A stretch of 64,000 nt of DNA from Deltaproteobacteria bacterium (GTDB lineage: Bacteria; Myxococcota_A; UBA9160; UBA4427). Of the stretch, positions 52,100 through 60,730 are shown in pieces. Both the position numbers and the translations under genes were made by a program. Every line of letters starts with the position of its first letter. The first letter of the stretch is position 1. The notes beneath the pieces were generated by a model, which ran no database searches, was not told the origin of the DNA, and worked only from the letters and a program-made list of their open reading frames with translations. The stretch spans positions 328,193-392,192 of the forward strand of contig JAJDAO010000050.1 of assembly GCA_029261835.1 (NCBI GenBank), read 5' to 3'.

Positions 52100-53821
52100 T
52101 CAGTCGATCTGGAACCGGCCCGTATAGACCAGGCGATGTTGTCGAGGAATACGCACGCTGTAGAAGGCCGCCTCCCCCTGTCGGTCTGTGTGTGCGGCGA
52201 TCTGAGCACCGTCGGGACCGAGTCGGCGCGCGGCGCGGAGAAAGCGCGAACTGAGCCCGAAGAGATCGTAGGGCGCCGCGTGAACGAGATAGATCATCTG
52301 GCTCGTTCCCTCGAATACCCAGGGTCGTCCGCTCTGCAAGACTCCGGCGATACCCCAGATCGGTTCGATCATCTTCGCGCGACTGCTGAGGAAGAGTAGG
52401 GGTTCGTGGAAGCCCCAGTCGAGGCTCACCACCAGGCTGCCCGCTTCGTTGTCGGCCGCTGCGGCGAAGCCGTTCAGCGCTTGGCTCCAGCGCCCACGGC
52501 CGCCAGTCTCGCTGATCAATTGCTGGGTCTGTGCGATGACCGCGATGTTTCCGAGCAGTATTGCGGACAGCGTGAGCCCCGCCAGACTCCGCGCCAGCAG
52601 CGCGCCTCGCGGTTGCGCGCGGCCGCGATGCCAGAGGGCGACGATTGCGCTGGCGACCAGCAGCTGGAGAAATGGCAGGCTATTGAGCTGGTGGTGCGCG
52701 CGCACCGCGCCGGGCACGAGCAGCATGGCTCCGCTCAGGATGACGCTGATCGTAAACAGGAAGGCGCGGCCGTCCGGCTCGGACTCCGCCGCGTCCGCGC
52801 GCCGTCGCCTGACGAGTTGGACCGCGAGTGCGGTCGAGCAGAGCACGAGCACCGCCCCGAACGGACTCCACGGAGCATCGACCTCGTGGATCCGCTCGAA
52901 GACTCCCCCCACTTGCATCAGCCGGTGGAAGTGCGATCCGTCGAGCACACTCCACAGAACCAGCGCTTTGTCGCCCAGGTCTCCGCGCTCCGCGATCGTG
53001 GCACTGGCGCCGATGAGCTGCAGCGCGGAGAGCAGCATGGGTGATGCCGCCAGCAGCAGGGTGGCGCCGGCGGCCAACACGAGCGGCAGCCGTTCGCGCA
53101 GTGCGCTGCGCACCAGGTCGAGATGGCAGATCGCGAGTGCCAGGCCGCCGGCGGCCAGGATGACGGCGAAGTCGGCACGGCTGAAGACGCCGAGGCCGAA
53201 GAGCGCCCCGCCGCCCAGCGCGGCCATCAGCGCACGCCGAGGTCGCTCGCTCTGCCAGGCGATGGTCAGCAGCAGCAGGCCGCCCGCCCGACACAGGAGA
53301 TTGGTCGTGAAGGGCCCCCATTCGAATTGACTGAGGAAATAGAAGGAGGGATCGCTCGCTACCAGTAGTCCGGCAACCAGTGCCGTCGGCAGGCCGAAGA
53401 CACGCCGAGCCCACAACATGGAGAGCAACAGCGCCAGCAGGCCTGTCGCGAGCGTGGTGGCGCGTACCACGCGCAGGTCCGACCCCGCGAGTGCCAGACT
53501 CGGGATCAGCAGCTGGCTCTTGAGCGAGCCCAGGTAGGCGGCATTTCGCAACGGAAAGGGGCGCCCGAAGAGTTCGACGCTGCGCACACTGCCGGGATGC
53601 ATACCCGCTCGATCGGGCACGACGAAGCCGCGAGCCTGCTGGGCGAGAAACGCCTCGTCGTAGTACAGGCCCAGCTCGTCGATCCGTGGTAGGGCAGTGG
53701 ATCCGATCAGCACGGCGAGTGCGAGCCAAACCGCCACGACGGTTCGGCTCCCGCTGGGGTCGCTCGTTCGCTGCTCGGCTTCTTCCGCCACTCGTCGCAC
53801 AGCCTCAACCCGGGTCTTCAT
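52100..53821 (-). CDS. PMT/ArnT-like GT-C glycosyltransferase
   Basis: A 573-residue protein with a short charged N-terminus, about eleven transmembrane helices and a C-terminal soluble segment. The first periplasmic loop holds LYYDEAFLAQQARG, the Asp-Glu pair of GT39/GT83 enzymes. LSQFEWGPFTTNLLCR and FSRADFAVIL are later polar blocks in helices. The likely donor is a polyprenyl-phosphate sugar. It starts at an ATG 12 bases after the methyltransferase stop, within a three-gene minus-strand operon (GT2, methyltransferase, GT-C). It converges on the oligosaccharyltransferase gene. Confidence 0.75.
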   Translation of the reverse strand: MKTRVEAVRRVAEEAEQRTSDPSGSRTVVAVWLALAVLIGSTALPRIDELGLYYDEAFLAQQARGFVVPDRAGMHPGSVRSVELFGRPFPLRNAAYLGSLKSQLLIPSLALAGSDLRVVRATTLATGLLALLLSMLWARRVFGLPTALVAGLLVASDPSFYFLSQFEWGPFTTNLLCRAGGLLLLTIAWQSERPRRALMAALGGGALFGLGVFSRADFAVILAAGGLALAICHLDLVRSALRERLPLVLAAGATLLLAASPMLLSALQLIGASATIAERGDLGDKALVLWSVLDGSHFHRLMQVGGVFERIHEVDAPWSPFGAVLVLCSTALAVQLVRRRRADAAESEPDGRAFLFTISVILSGAMLLVPGAVRAHHQLNSLPFLQLLVASAIVALWHRGRAQPRGALLARSLAGLTLSAILLGNIAVIAQTQQLISETGGRGRWSQALNGFAAAADNEAGSLVVSLDWGFHEPLLFLSSRAKMIEPIWGIAGVLQSGRPWVFEGTSQMIYLVHAAPYDLFGLSSRFLRAARRLGPDGAQIAAHTDRQGEAAFYSVRIPRQHRLVYTGRFQID

Positions 53822-53833
53822 GAACAGGCCGGG

Positions 53834-54436
53834 TCAATCGACGCCCAGACGGGCGATGAAGTGTAGGGAGCGTTCGAAGAGCCAGCTCGCCGGCCAGGGG
53901 TAGAGCCCCAGTCGGTCGATCCAATCCTCGACGTGAAGGCCGAGCTCGGTCAGACGCGTTCGCCACTTCTCTTCCGGCCAATAGTCGTAGGGCAGAGCCA
54001 CGCCGTGGCGCTCGTTGCCGACGCGATCCATGAAGCGCAGCGTTGGCGTGGCCAGCACGCCCTCGAGCGTGTGATCCTTGATGAGTACGCACTCGCGCGC
54101 GACACGCGCCGCCTCTCTCAGTAGACCCTCCGGGTTCTCGCTGTGGTGCACGACGTCGATCAGCATCACCGCATCGAAGGCCTTCTCTAGATGTGGAATG
54201 CGCTGTCCGTCGAAGGCCGTCACCGGGATCTCGGCATCGGGCCGCACGAGCACGTCGATTCCCTCACAGCTCAGATCCGCTCGCCTGCCGCAGAGGTCGA
54301 GCGCGACGCGGCCATCCCCACAACCCACGTCCAGCAGGCGGGCGTTTCTTGGCGCCAGGCGGGCCAGGTGATCGACCAACACACGTACGCGCCGCCGGCC
54401 AATATATGAATCGTGAAGTCCTTCGACCGTCCTCAC
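53834..54436 (-). CDS. Class I SAM-dependent methyltransferase
   Basis: A 200-residue Rossmann-fold methyltransferase. Motif I is RLLDVGCGDGRVAL (about 34-47), the acidic end of the second strand is GIDVLV, and motif IV is AVMLIDVVHHSENPEGLL. A C-terminal WLFERSLHFIA helix may contact membrane. The start is a GTG at 54436 that overlaps the upstream TGA as GTGA; the longer frame (46 more codons) lies inside the GT2 gene and is rejected. Translational coupling to the GT2 suggests it methylates a sugar or lipid-linked intermediate of the island; the substrate is not determinable. Confidence 0.85.
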   Translation of the reverse strand: MRTVEGLHDSYIGRRRVRVLVDHLARLAPRNARLLDVGCGDGRVALDLCGRRADLSCEGIDVLVRPDAEIPVTAFDGQRIPHLEKAFDAVMLIDVVHHSENPEGLLREAARVARECVLIKDHTLEGVLATPTLRFMDRVGNERHGVALPYDYWPEEKWRTRLTELGLHVEDWIDRLGLYPWPASWLFERSLHFIARLGVD

Positions 54437-55608
54437 CGCCGACTCATTCCCAGGATGCTGACGAAGAAGCCCGATAGAACCGTCTGAAAGCCGAGGGCGG
54501 CCAGCGTCACGCCCGGGATCACCCAGCGCATGGTCAGGGGGTAGTCGAGTGGACCGAAACCGGTACTTCGCCACTGCTCAGTCGCTCCGGCGATCAACAG
54601 CAAACCGAGCACGAAGACGCCAGCCCCCAGCAGCAGACCACGTTCCAGGGTGGCGAATTGGTAGAAACGGTTCATGCGTGGATCCTCGGGCATCAGCCCG
54701 ACGCTGATGGCGAAGGTCTTGCTGAATACGGCGAAGAGAATCGACTGGTAGCCCAGCAGGATCGCGAGGCTGGCGACGAGAAGCGTATGGCTGTCCAGCT
54801 TTGCACCAAAGACGCTGTAGCCGGGCAGAGCCAGCGCGTAGCCGAGGATACCCAGCGCGACCAGCGCGAGCCCGGGTATCAGGAACAGCCAGCGCGGGCT
54901 GCACATCAAGAAGAAGCGCAGTGTTCGCCAGCCGTCGCGGAAGGTTCGCAGGTGTGGCCCGTGGCTCCTACGGCCATCGGGGTGCAGCGTGATCGGCACT
55001 TCGGCGATCCTCGCCCCCTGCAGGCTCGACTTGATGATCATCTCGGTGGCAAACTCCATCCCGGTGCAACGCAGGTTCAGACTCTCGTAGAGCGCCCGCG
55101 TGAAGCCACGCATGCCGCAGTAGGCGTCGCGGACCGGTGCCCGGAACATCAGCCGCGCCAGGGCCGAGAGCAGGGGGTTGCCCAACCAACGGTGCAGCGG
55201 GGGCATAGCGCCCGGCATCACGGTTCCGCCGCCGGCGGGCAGCCGGCAACCCTGCACGAGGTCGAAGCCCGCGCGCAGCTGTGCGACGAAGCTCGGGATT
55301 TCTAGGAAGTCGTAGCTATCGTCGGCGTCGCCCATGATGATGAAGCGGCCGCGTGCTGCTGCGATGCCCCCCATCAGCGCGCTGCCGTAGCCTCGACAAG
55401 CCACCGGGACCACGCGGGCCCCCAGCTTCTCGGCGATCTCGAGAGAGCCGTCGCGACTGCCGTTGTCCGCGACGATGATCTCGCCCGCGATTCCGTTCTC
55501 CTCGAAGACGCGTTGCGCTTTCTCGATGCAGGTTCCGAGCGTCTCCTCCTCGTCGAGGCACGGCATGACGACGCTCAGCTCAACACTTTCGGTTTGGCTT
55601 GCAGACAT
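54433..55608 (-). CDS. GT2 glycosyltransferase with C-terminal membrane helices (GtrB-like)
   Basis: A 391-residue GT2 enzyme of the polyprenyl-phosphate glucosyl/mannosyl type. The GT-A domain shows LSVVMPCLDEEETLGTC, IIVADNGSRDGSLEIA, GYGSALMGGI, the metal motif MGDADDSYDF, and RDAYCGMRGF. From about residue 270 four hydrophobic segments follow, as in GtrB, which presents the product to a periplasmic GT-C enzyme. ATG 55608 has GGAG 9 bases upstream; 64 further in-frame codons upstream are not family-like and overlap the galE remnant's region. First gene of the operon with the methyltransferase and the GT-C enzyme. Confidence 0.9.
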   Translation of the reverse strand: MSASQTESVELSVVMPCLDEEETLGTCIEKAQRVFEENGIAGEIIVADNGSRDGSLEIAEKLGARVVPVACRGYGSALMGGIAAARGRFIIMGDADDSYDFLEIPSFVAQLRAGFDLVQGCRLPAGGGTVMPGAMPPLHRWLGNPLLSALARLMFRAPVRDAYCGMRGFTRALYESLNLRCTGMEFATEMIIKSSLQGARIAEVPITLHPDGRRSHGPHLRTFRDGWRTLRFFLMCSPRWLFLIPGLALVALGILGYALALPGYSVFGAKLDSHTLLVASLAILLGYQSILFAVFSKTFAISVGLMPEDPRMNRFYQFATLERGLLLGAGVFVLGLLLIAGATEQWRSTGFGPLDYPLTMRWVIPGVTLAALGFQTVLSGFFVSILGMSRR

Positions 55609-55777
55609 CGTCTGTTGCTCCAGCAACTGCTGTGGGGCGACACCAATGTCGCCGGCTGGTGCGAACGGAGGAGCGATCCGCGTCGTATGCCGTGCGCCCC
55701 CCCACCCCGACGATCCTACCCCACAGTCCGGCGTGCTGCTCCGCCCGGACAGGGGCGTGGTGTATGATTCCTCGGCC

Positions 55778-56120
55778 ATGAGCCGCGATTCCACTCGCAC
55801 TGAATCGGCCCCTGACGCCTACCCGAATACGCCCGCAGGCCCAGTATTGGTCGTGAGCAGCGCGGGCTACGTCGGCAGCCAGACCGTGCACCTGCTCGAG
55901 GCGCGCCCCAGCAGCCGATCGGCCCCTACTGCCGCAGCAAGCTCCACATGGCGCACATGATTCAAGACGACTCACACGCCTACGGCCTGCGCGTTGCTGC
56001 GCTGCGGTACTTCAACGCTGCCGGCGGCGCGCCCGACGGTTCGCTCGGGGAGTGCCATGAGCCGGAGGCCCGCCTGAACTCGTCGGTGGAGGTACACTCG
56101 CACGCGATCTTCCGGGCTGG
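55778..56120 (+). pseudogene. galE: galE remnant (UDP-glucose 4-epimerase), internally deleted
   Basis: An ATG at 55778 opens a frame with PVLVVSSAGYVGSQTVHLLEA, a decayed copy of the N-terminal Rossmann motif of GalE (VTGGAGYIGSHTV). After about 40 residues it jumps, in another frame, to PIGPYCRSKLHMAHM and then YGLRVAALRYFNAAGG, PDGSLGECHEPEARL. These are the catalytic Tyr-x-x-x-Lys region and the substrate loop of GalE (ALRYFNAAGADPDG). The central hundred or so residues and everything after about 56120 are missing. It cannot encode an active enzyme. Its presence shows that the island once carried its own epimerase. Confidence 0.85.
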
Positions 56121-56204
56121 GTGCCTCAGCGCGCCGGCCTGGATGATGACGCCTGGCGCTTCGCACAGCGGCAGCCAGGAGGCTATACCTGACGCCGCTC
56201 GTCG

Positions 56205-57992
56205 GTGCTGGGAGATGTCGGACAGGAGAGCGTTCTGGGGCGCAGCAAAGCGAGATCGAAAGTGAGAGCAGCGGACCGGGATTCGGCTGGCGACTCGGCG
56301 TGGCACGTCGATCGCGTCGGCGGCCCCGGCGTACTGGCCTTGGCCGCTCTCTTCATCGTGCTGGCCGTGGCTGGACTGGTGGCCTACCAGCCGGCGCTTC
56401 GGGGTGGCTTCATTTCGGACGATCATCACTACGTCGAAGCCAACCCGTATGTCCACGACCCCAACTTCGAGAACCTGATCGCGATGTGGAACCCGACCAG
56501 CGTGGTGGCCATCTTGGTGGAGAACTACGCACCGGTTCACCTGATGCTCCATGCCGCGGAGTGGCAGCTCTTCGGTCCGGAAGTCCTCGGCTATCACGTG
56601 GTCAATGTGCTGTGCCACGCCTTGGCGGCGACGCTGCTCGTGGCGGTCTTCCGGCGCAGCGGCATTGCGACCGCAGGTGCGGTACTGGGTGCGGCGATCT
56701 TTCTGTTGCACCCGGCCAATGTCGAATCGGTGGCCTGGATCTCGCAGCTCAAGAGTTCCTCGGCCCTGGTCCTCGCGCTCGCCGCACTGCTGGCTCATCC
56801 GAAGCGACCGGCACTCGCCACGTTGTTCTTCACCCTTGCACTCTTCGCGAAGCCCTTTGCCGCCTTCGCGCTGATCGTCGTCGCGCTCTTTGGTTGGCTG
56901 CGGACGACTGGCGACGGGGCAAAGGGCCAGCGAACAGACTTTCGCTGGCCCTGGCTCGCCGCATGGCTGTTGATCGTCATCGCATTCGCCCTGATGGAGG
57001 CCTCCGCCTTTTCCCGCTCCGCCGGCTTGGCCCCTCCGCTCTACCCCGATCTGCTCGATCGCTATCGCACCATCTTCTCGATCGCACTTCGCTACCTCTT
57101 GATGGCTGGCAGCGGCTGGGGGCTGTCGACATTTCACGAGCCCCCTGCGGTGAAGTCCTTTCTGGACCCGTGGCTGCTGGCTACGCTGGTCGCACTGGGC
57201 CTGCTGGGATGGCGTCTCGTCGTGTGCTTGCGGCGCCGAAGCGAAGAGGCCGTCTACTGGCTCTGGGCCGTTGTCAGCTTTGCGCCTCTGTGCGGTGTGG
57301 TGCCCCTGCCGTACCCCATGGCAGATCGCTACCTCTACTTCATCCTCCCCGGCCTGATCGGGGCAGTTCTGCTTGCGTCGGTTGAAGTAGCCGAGCGGCT
57401 GGGTGGGTTGCTGGGCGGGGGTGATGTTCGCATACGCCAGTTGCGCGGCGCGGAACTCACGCTCGCCGGGCTGCTGCTCTTCCACTTCGCGTCGGCGACC
57501 CACGCGCGGGCGTACGTCTTTCGCTCGGTCGACAGCTTCATGGCCGATACCGAGCGCCATTATCCCGATGGTGCCGCGGCGGCCACACGCAAGGCCAGCC
57601 GGGCGGCGCGGGAGGGCGACTTCCCCGCCGCAGTGCAGTACGTCCGCGCGGCCCAGGCACGCGGATACAACCGGCTGGATCACATCCTCCAGGATCCGGC
57701 CCTCAGCGCGATGCAGGGCTACCCGGAGTTCGACGTGATCATGGTCGAGATGGCCAACGAGTGGCTCGAGCGACTAACGCCCAACCCCCGGCCTTCGCAG
57801 ATCGAGCTGCGAGCGATCGCGCAAGCTCACATCGTGCTCGATGATCTTCCCACCGCCCTACTCACGATCGAACGCGGCTTGGAGCTGCCGGGACCGATCA
57901 GTGCGAAGCTGGAAGCCGACGTCGTGATGCTGAAGCGGCAGATCAGCCTGAACGAGCGACTCGCGGCCGAGAAGGCAAGACGCCAGCGCTGA
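56205..57992 (+). CDS. TMTC/DUF1736-like membrane protein with helical tail
   Basis: A 595-residue protein (576 if the GTG at 56262 is used) with about ten transmembrane helices and a soluble alpha-helical C-terminal domain of about 150 residues that looks TPR-like (AATRKASRAAREGDFPAAV). The first loop has GFISDDHHYVEANPYV and the next FGPEVLGYHVVNVLCHALAA then LHPANVESVAWIS, closely following the eukaryotic and bacterial TMTC pattern (DD pair, HxxNxxLH, HPxxVExVAWI), where TMTC proteins are O-mannosyltransferases. A protein O-glycosyltransferase role is plausible but untested. Neither start has a strong ribosome site. Converges on the TPR lipoprotein gene. Confidence 0.75.
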   Translation: MLGDVGQESVLGRSKARSKVRAADRDSAGDSAWHVDRVGGPGVLALAALFIVLAVAGLVAYQPALRGGFISDDHHYVEANPYVHDPNFENLIAMWNPTSVVAILVENYAPVHLMLHAAEWQLFGPEVLGYHVVNVLCHALAATLLVAVFRRSGIATAGAVLGAAIFLLHPANVESVAWISQLKSSSALVLALAALLAHPKRPALATLFFTLALFAKPFAAFALIVVALFGWLRTTGDGAKGQRTDFRWPWLAAWLLIVIAFALMEASAFSRSAGLAPPLYPDLLDRYRTIFSIALRYLLMAGSGWGLSTFHEPPAVKSFLDPWLLATLVALGLLGWRLVVCLRRRSEEAVYWLWAVVSFAPLCGVVPLPYPMADRYLYFILPGLIGAVLLASVEVAERLGGLLGGGDVRIRQLRGAELTLAGLLLFHFASATHARAYVFRSVDSFMADTERHYPDGAAAATRKASRAAREGDFPAAVQYVRAAQARGYNRLDHILQDPALSAMQGYPEFDVIMVEMANEWLERLTPNPRPSQIELRAIAQAHIVLDDLPTALLTIERGLELPGPISAKLEADVVMLKRQISLNERLAAEKARRQR

Positions 57993-58025
57993 GGGGTCGG
58001 CGCCCGGTGGATGTACGCGTGTTCT

Positions 58026-60551
58026 CTACGACGGGTCCGGGCCCGGGTCGCTCCTCTGTGACAGAAGATCGAGTCGCTGGCGCGCCTCGCCCGCTCCGGA
58101 GAAGTTCGGATCGATGCTCAGGGCCTTCTCGAAGGCCACTCTGGCCTCGCCATCGCGTTCGAGGTTCAGCAGTGCGAGTGCCATGTGGAAATAGTGCTCC
58201 GCGACGGGTGGCTCGGCATGATCGGTGACGTAACGGAACTGCCAGAGGGCAGTCTCGTGCTCTCCCATCTGCAGATAGACGTAGCCGAGTGTATCCGCCG
58301 CCGCGAGACTCGCGCCGGGTGCCTCTGTAGCCTGCTTGGCGAGTTCGAGTGCGCGAGCGAGATCGCCGCCCCGTTTGGCGATCAGGAAGGCGAGGTCATT
58401 CTTCAGCAGCCTGAGTTCGCTGCCCTCCTGGAGGGCTCGTTCGTAGGTTGCGAGCGCCTTTTCTTCTTCGCCCAGCTCGAAGTAGAGACGCGCGAGCAAC
58501 ACCTTGCGATTCCGCGGAAGGCGCCCCTCGCGATCGGCTGTCTCCATGCGCTGCACCTCAGCCTCAGGGTCGTCTGTCTGCGACTGAACGAGGGCGAGCA
58601 GCTCGATCACTTCGTTGGCGGCTCCAGGTGCGATCCGACGAACGTACGCGGCATCACTTCGGGCTTTCTGGAGCTGCCCCGACATCGCCGCCACTCGTCC
58701 TCGCAGCAGCCGGATCGCGGGTGATGCCGCCGCTCGCTGTGCGGCCTGGTCGAGACGCGCCATCGCCTCGCTGATCCTGTCGTCCTCGAGGTCGAGGGCG
58801 GTCAAGTTCTGCAACACCTCGATGTTTCGCGGTGCTCCGGCGTGTGCCTTCTCGAGGTACCGGCGGGCCTTTTCTCGATGGAATGCGTTGAGCTTCTCTC
58901 GCCTGGCGAATTCCAGAGCTGCCGCGGTGCCTGCCTCCTCTCCATCCAGCATGCCCGTCAGGAGCTTGTAGCCGAGCGGCGGCAGACCGCTCTCGTAATA
59001 GGAGGCCGCCAGCATCACGCTCTCACTCTCGCTGAGCGGCTGACGCTTCTTCAGGGCCTTGAGCGCGGAGATGACTCGCTTGTGGTCTCCCTTGGCGAAG
59101 AGGATGCGGGCCTTGAGGCGCCTCGCCTTGTCTGATGCTGGCCCGCCAAGAGTCAGGGAACGGCTGACTGCCGCGAGCGCCGCCTCGTGGTTGCCGAGCT
59201 GGTGCTCCGCACTGGCGAGAAGTCTGTGGACATCCGCGGACTCCGACTTGTCGGCGAGTTGTCGCAGTATCTGCGCCGCGTTCTCGTGCTCTCCGGCGTT
59301 CAGGTACTGGCGTGCGGTTGCGACTAGACCCGCTGTGTGGCCGGGGTACTTCTCACGTAGCTCGCGAACCGTCTTCGCGGCGTCGGCCGGTCGCTCGTGT
59401 TCGAGCTGCAGGCTCGCGATGCCGGCCAGTAGGACCGCCGGATCGAGCCCCGCTTCCATCCGCGCTCGCAGGTACTCGACCGCCGCACTCGGGCCCTGCC
59501 AGCCGGCCAGGTGTCCGGCGTAGAGCACATGTGCACCTGGGCTGTCCGGCTGCTTGCTCAAGAGCCGCTGATAGATCCCCCGCTGCCACTCGAGCTGCTG
59601 CTCCCCGTCGCCGCGTACCCTCGCCAACTCCTGCCAGCTCAGCAGGTTCTCGGGTGCGACGGCCACCAGCTGCTCCAGCGCCTGCTCTTCGAGCGGCTTC
59701 AGGTGGCTTGTCCGGGCGAAGTCCCGCACCGTCTCCAGCACCTGAACTCGGTCCCTTCGGCTATCCGTATTGAGGGCGCTCTCCATGGCCTGCTGGTGAG
59801 CCTGAATCGCCTTGTCCTCGTGCCCGGGCCAGCGCCCCAGGATCCGGGCGCGAGCCAGCAGCGCGAGAACCCGGCGATCCCCACCCCGCTCCTCGTACTC
59901 GTCATAGGCATCCAGGGCCGCCTGGAAGATCCGATCCGCGTAGGTTCCGATGCTGCTCGGCGAACGCAGCTTCTTGATGCGCGCCTCGTTGATGCGCGCC
60001 AATCCCCAGTAGACCTCTGGATTGTCCGGATCGAGTGAACGCGCCTTCTCGATGTGTCGAACGGCCCCCCGAATGTCCCGGGTCCGCAGAGCGATCTCGG
60101 ACTTCACGAGATAGGCAGCGCCGTTTGCCGGCTCTCGCTGCAGGACCTCGGCGACGAGTTTCCGGCTCGCCCCAGGCTCTTGCCTCAGCAGCAGCCTGGC
60201 GAGCTTGAGCGTGGTGTCGGAATCGTCCGGCGCGAGTGCCACCGCTTCGCGATAGAAGTCGATTGCGTCTCCCAGGTAGCCGTATCTCCACGAGACCTCG
60301 GCGACGCGGCGATGGATCTCGGGATCATCGGGGGCGAGCTGCGCCGCGTTGCGAAGCTCCAGGATGGCCGCTCTGGACTGGCCGTCCTCGAGCAGCGTCT
60401 CGGCCCGCTGCAAGTGCGAGTTCACGCGATCCCGCTCCGAACCACAGCCGCAGTGGCCGAGCACGACTACCGCCAGCAGAGCGCTCAGGCATAGCGAACC
60501 GCTGGTCGAAATCGGGAGGCGAAGAGCCGCCGGCCGCGTCAGGCCCAGCAT
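58026..60551 (-). CDS. TPR-repeat lipoprotein (PrsT-like), first paralogue
   Basis: An 841-residue exported protein. A hydrophobic N-terminus ends at VVVLGHCGCGSERD, so Cys34 or Cys36 may be lipidated, although the lipobox is imperfect. The remainder is a solenoid of tetratricopeptide repeats, for example AAILELRNAAQLAPDDPEIH and AIDFYREAVALAPDD, continuing to VAFEKALSIDPNFSGAGEAR. The length, anchor and repeat style match the TPR lipoproteins of PEP-CTERM/exosortase EPS loci (PrsT), a resemblance only. The ATG at 60551 is 14 bases from the MITE at 60565, and no good ribosome site is left. It lies downstream of a same-strand paralogue. Confidence 0.8.
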   Translation of the reverse strand: MLGLTRPAALRLPISTSGSLCLSALLAVVVLGHCGCGSERDRVNSHLQRAETLLEDGQSRAAILELRNAAQLAPDDPEIHRRVAEVSWRYGYLGDAIDFYREAVALAPDDSDTTLKLARLLLRQEPGASRKLVAEVLQREPANGAAYLVKSEIALRTRDIRGAVRHIEKARSLDPDNPEVYWGLARINEARIKKLRSPSSIGTYADRIFQAALDAYDEYEERGGDRRVLALLARARILGRWPGHEDKAIQAHQQAMESALNTDSRRDRVQVLETVRDFARTSHLKPLEEQALEQLVAVAPENLLSWQELARVRGDGEQQLEWQRGIYQRLLSKQPDSPGAHVLYAGHLAGWQGPSAAVEYLRARMEAGLDPAVLLAGIASLQLEHERPADAAKTVRELREKYPGHTAGLVATARQYLNAGEHENAAQILRQLADKSESADVHRLLASAEHQLGNHEAALAAVSRSLTLGGPASDKARRLKARILFAKGDHKRVISALKALKKRQPLSESESVMLAASYYESGLPPLGYKLLTGMLDGEEAGTAAALEFARREKLNAFHREKARRYLEKAHAGAPRNIEVLQNLTALDLEDDRISEAMARLDQAAQRAAASPAIRLLRGRVAAMSGQLQKARSDAAYVRRIAPGAANEVIELLALVQSQTDDPEAEVQRMETADREGRLPRNRKVLLARLYFELGEEEKALATYERALQEGSELRLLKNDLAFLIAKRGGDLARALELAKQATEAPGASLAAADTLGYVYLQMGEHETALWQFRYVTDHAEPPVAEHYFHMALALLNLERDGEARVAFEKALSIDPNFSGAGEARQRLDLLSQRSDPGPDPS

Positions 60552-60564
60552 GAATGATCCGGTC

Positions 60565-60730
60565 TAGTGTCCTGTCTCGGAAGTTCGGCGACTGCATCGA
60601 CGCCCAGACGCCTCACTGGCAGGGCGGGAGACCGCGGGAGTATCCGTCGATACTTCAAGGGATCCCCAACGCAGCCAGCGAGGATGGATGCTCGTCGAGA
60701 CTGTTGGCGAACTTCTGAGACGGGACACTA
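60565..60730. mobile_element. 166-bp MITE with 22-24 bp inverted ends and TA flanks
   Basis: The left end reads CTAGTGTCCTGTCTCGGAAG followed by TTCG (60564-60587). The right end is its reverse complement with two mismatches (60708-60731). Each end starts at a TA dinucleotide inside CTAG, the target duplication of IS630/Tc1-mariner elements. The interior has no coding capacity, so it is a non-autonomous miniature element. It separates the two TPR lipoprotein genes: its right end provides the TAG stop of the upstream gene and its left end lies 13 bases before the start of the downstream one. Confidence 0.85.
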
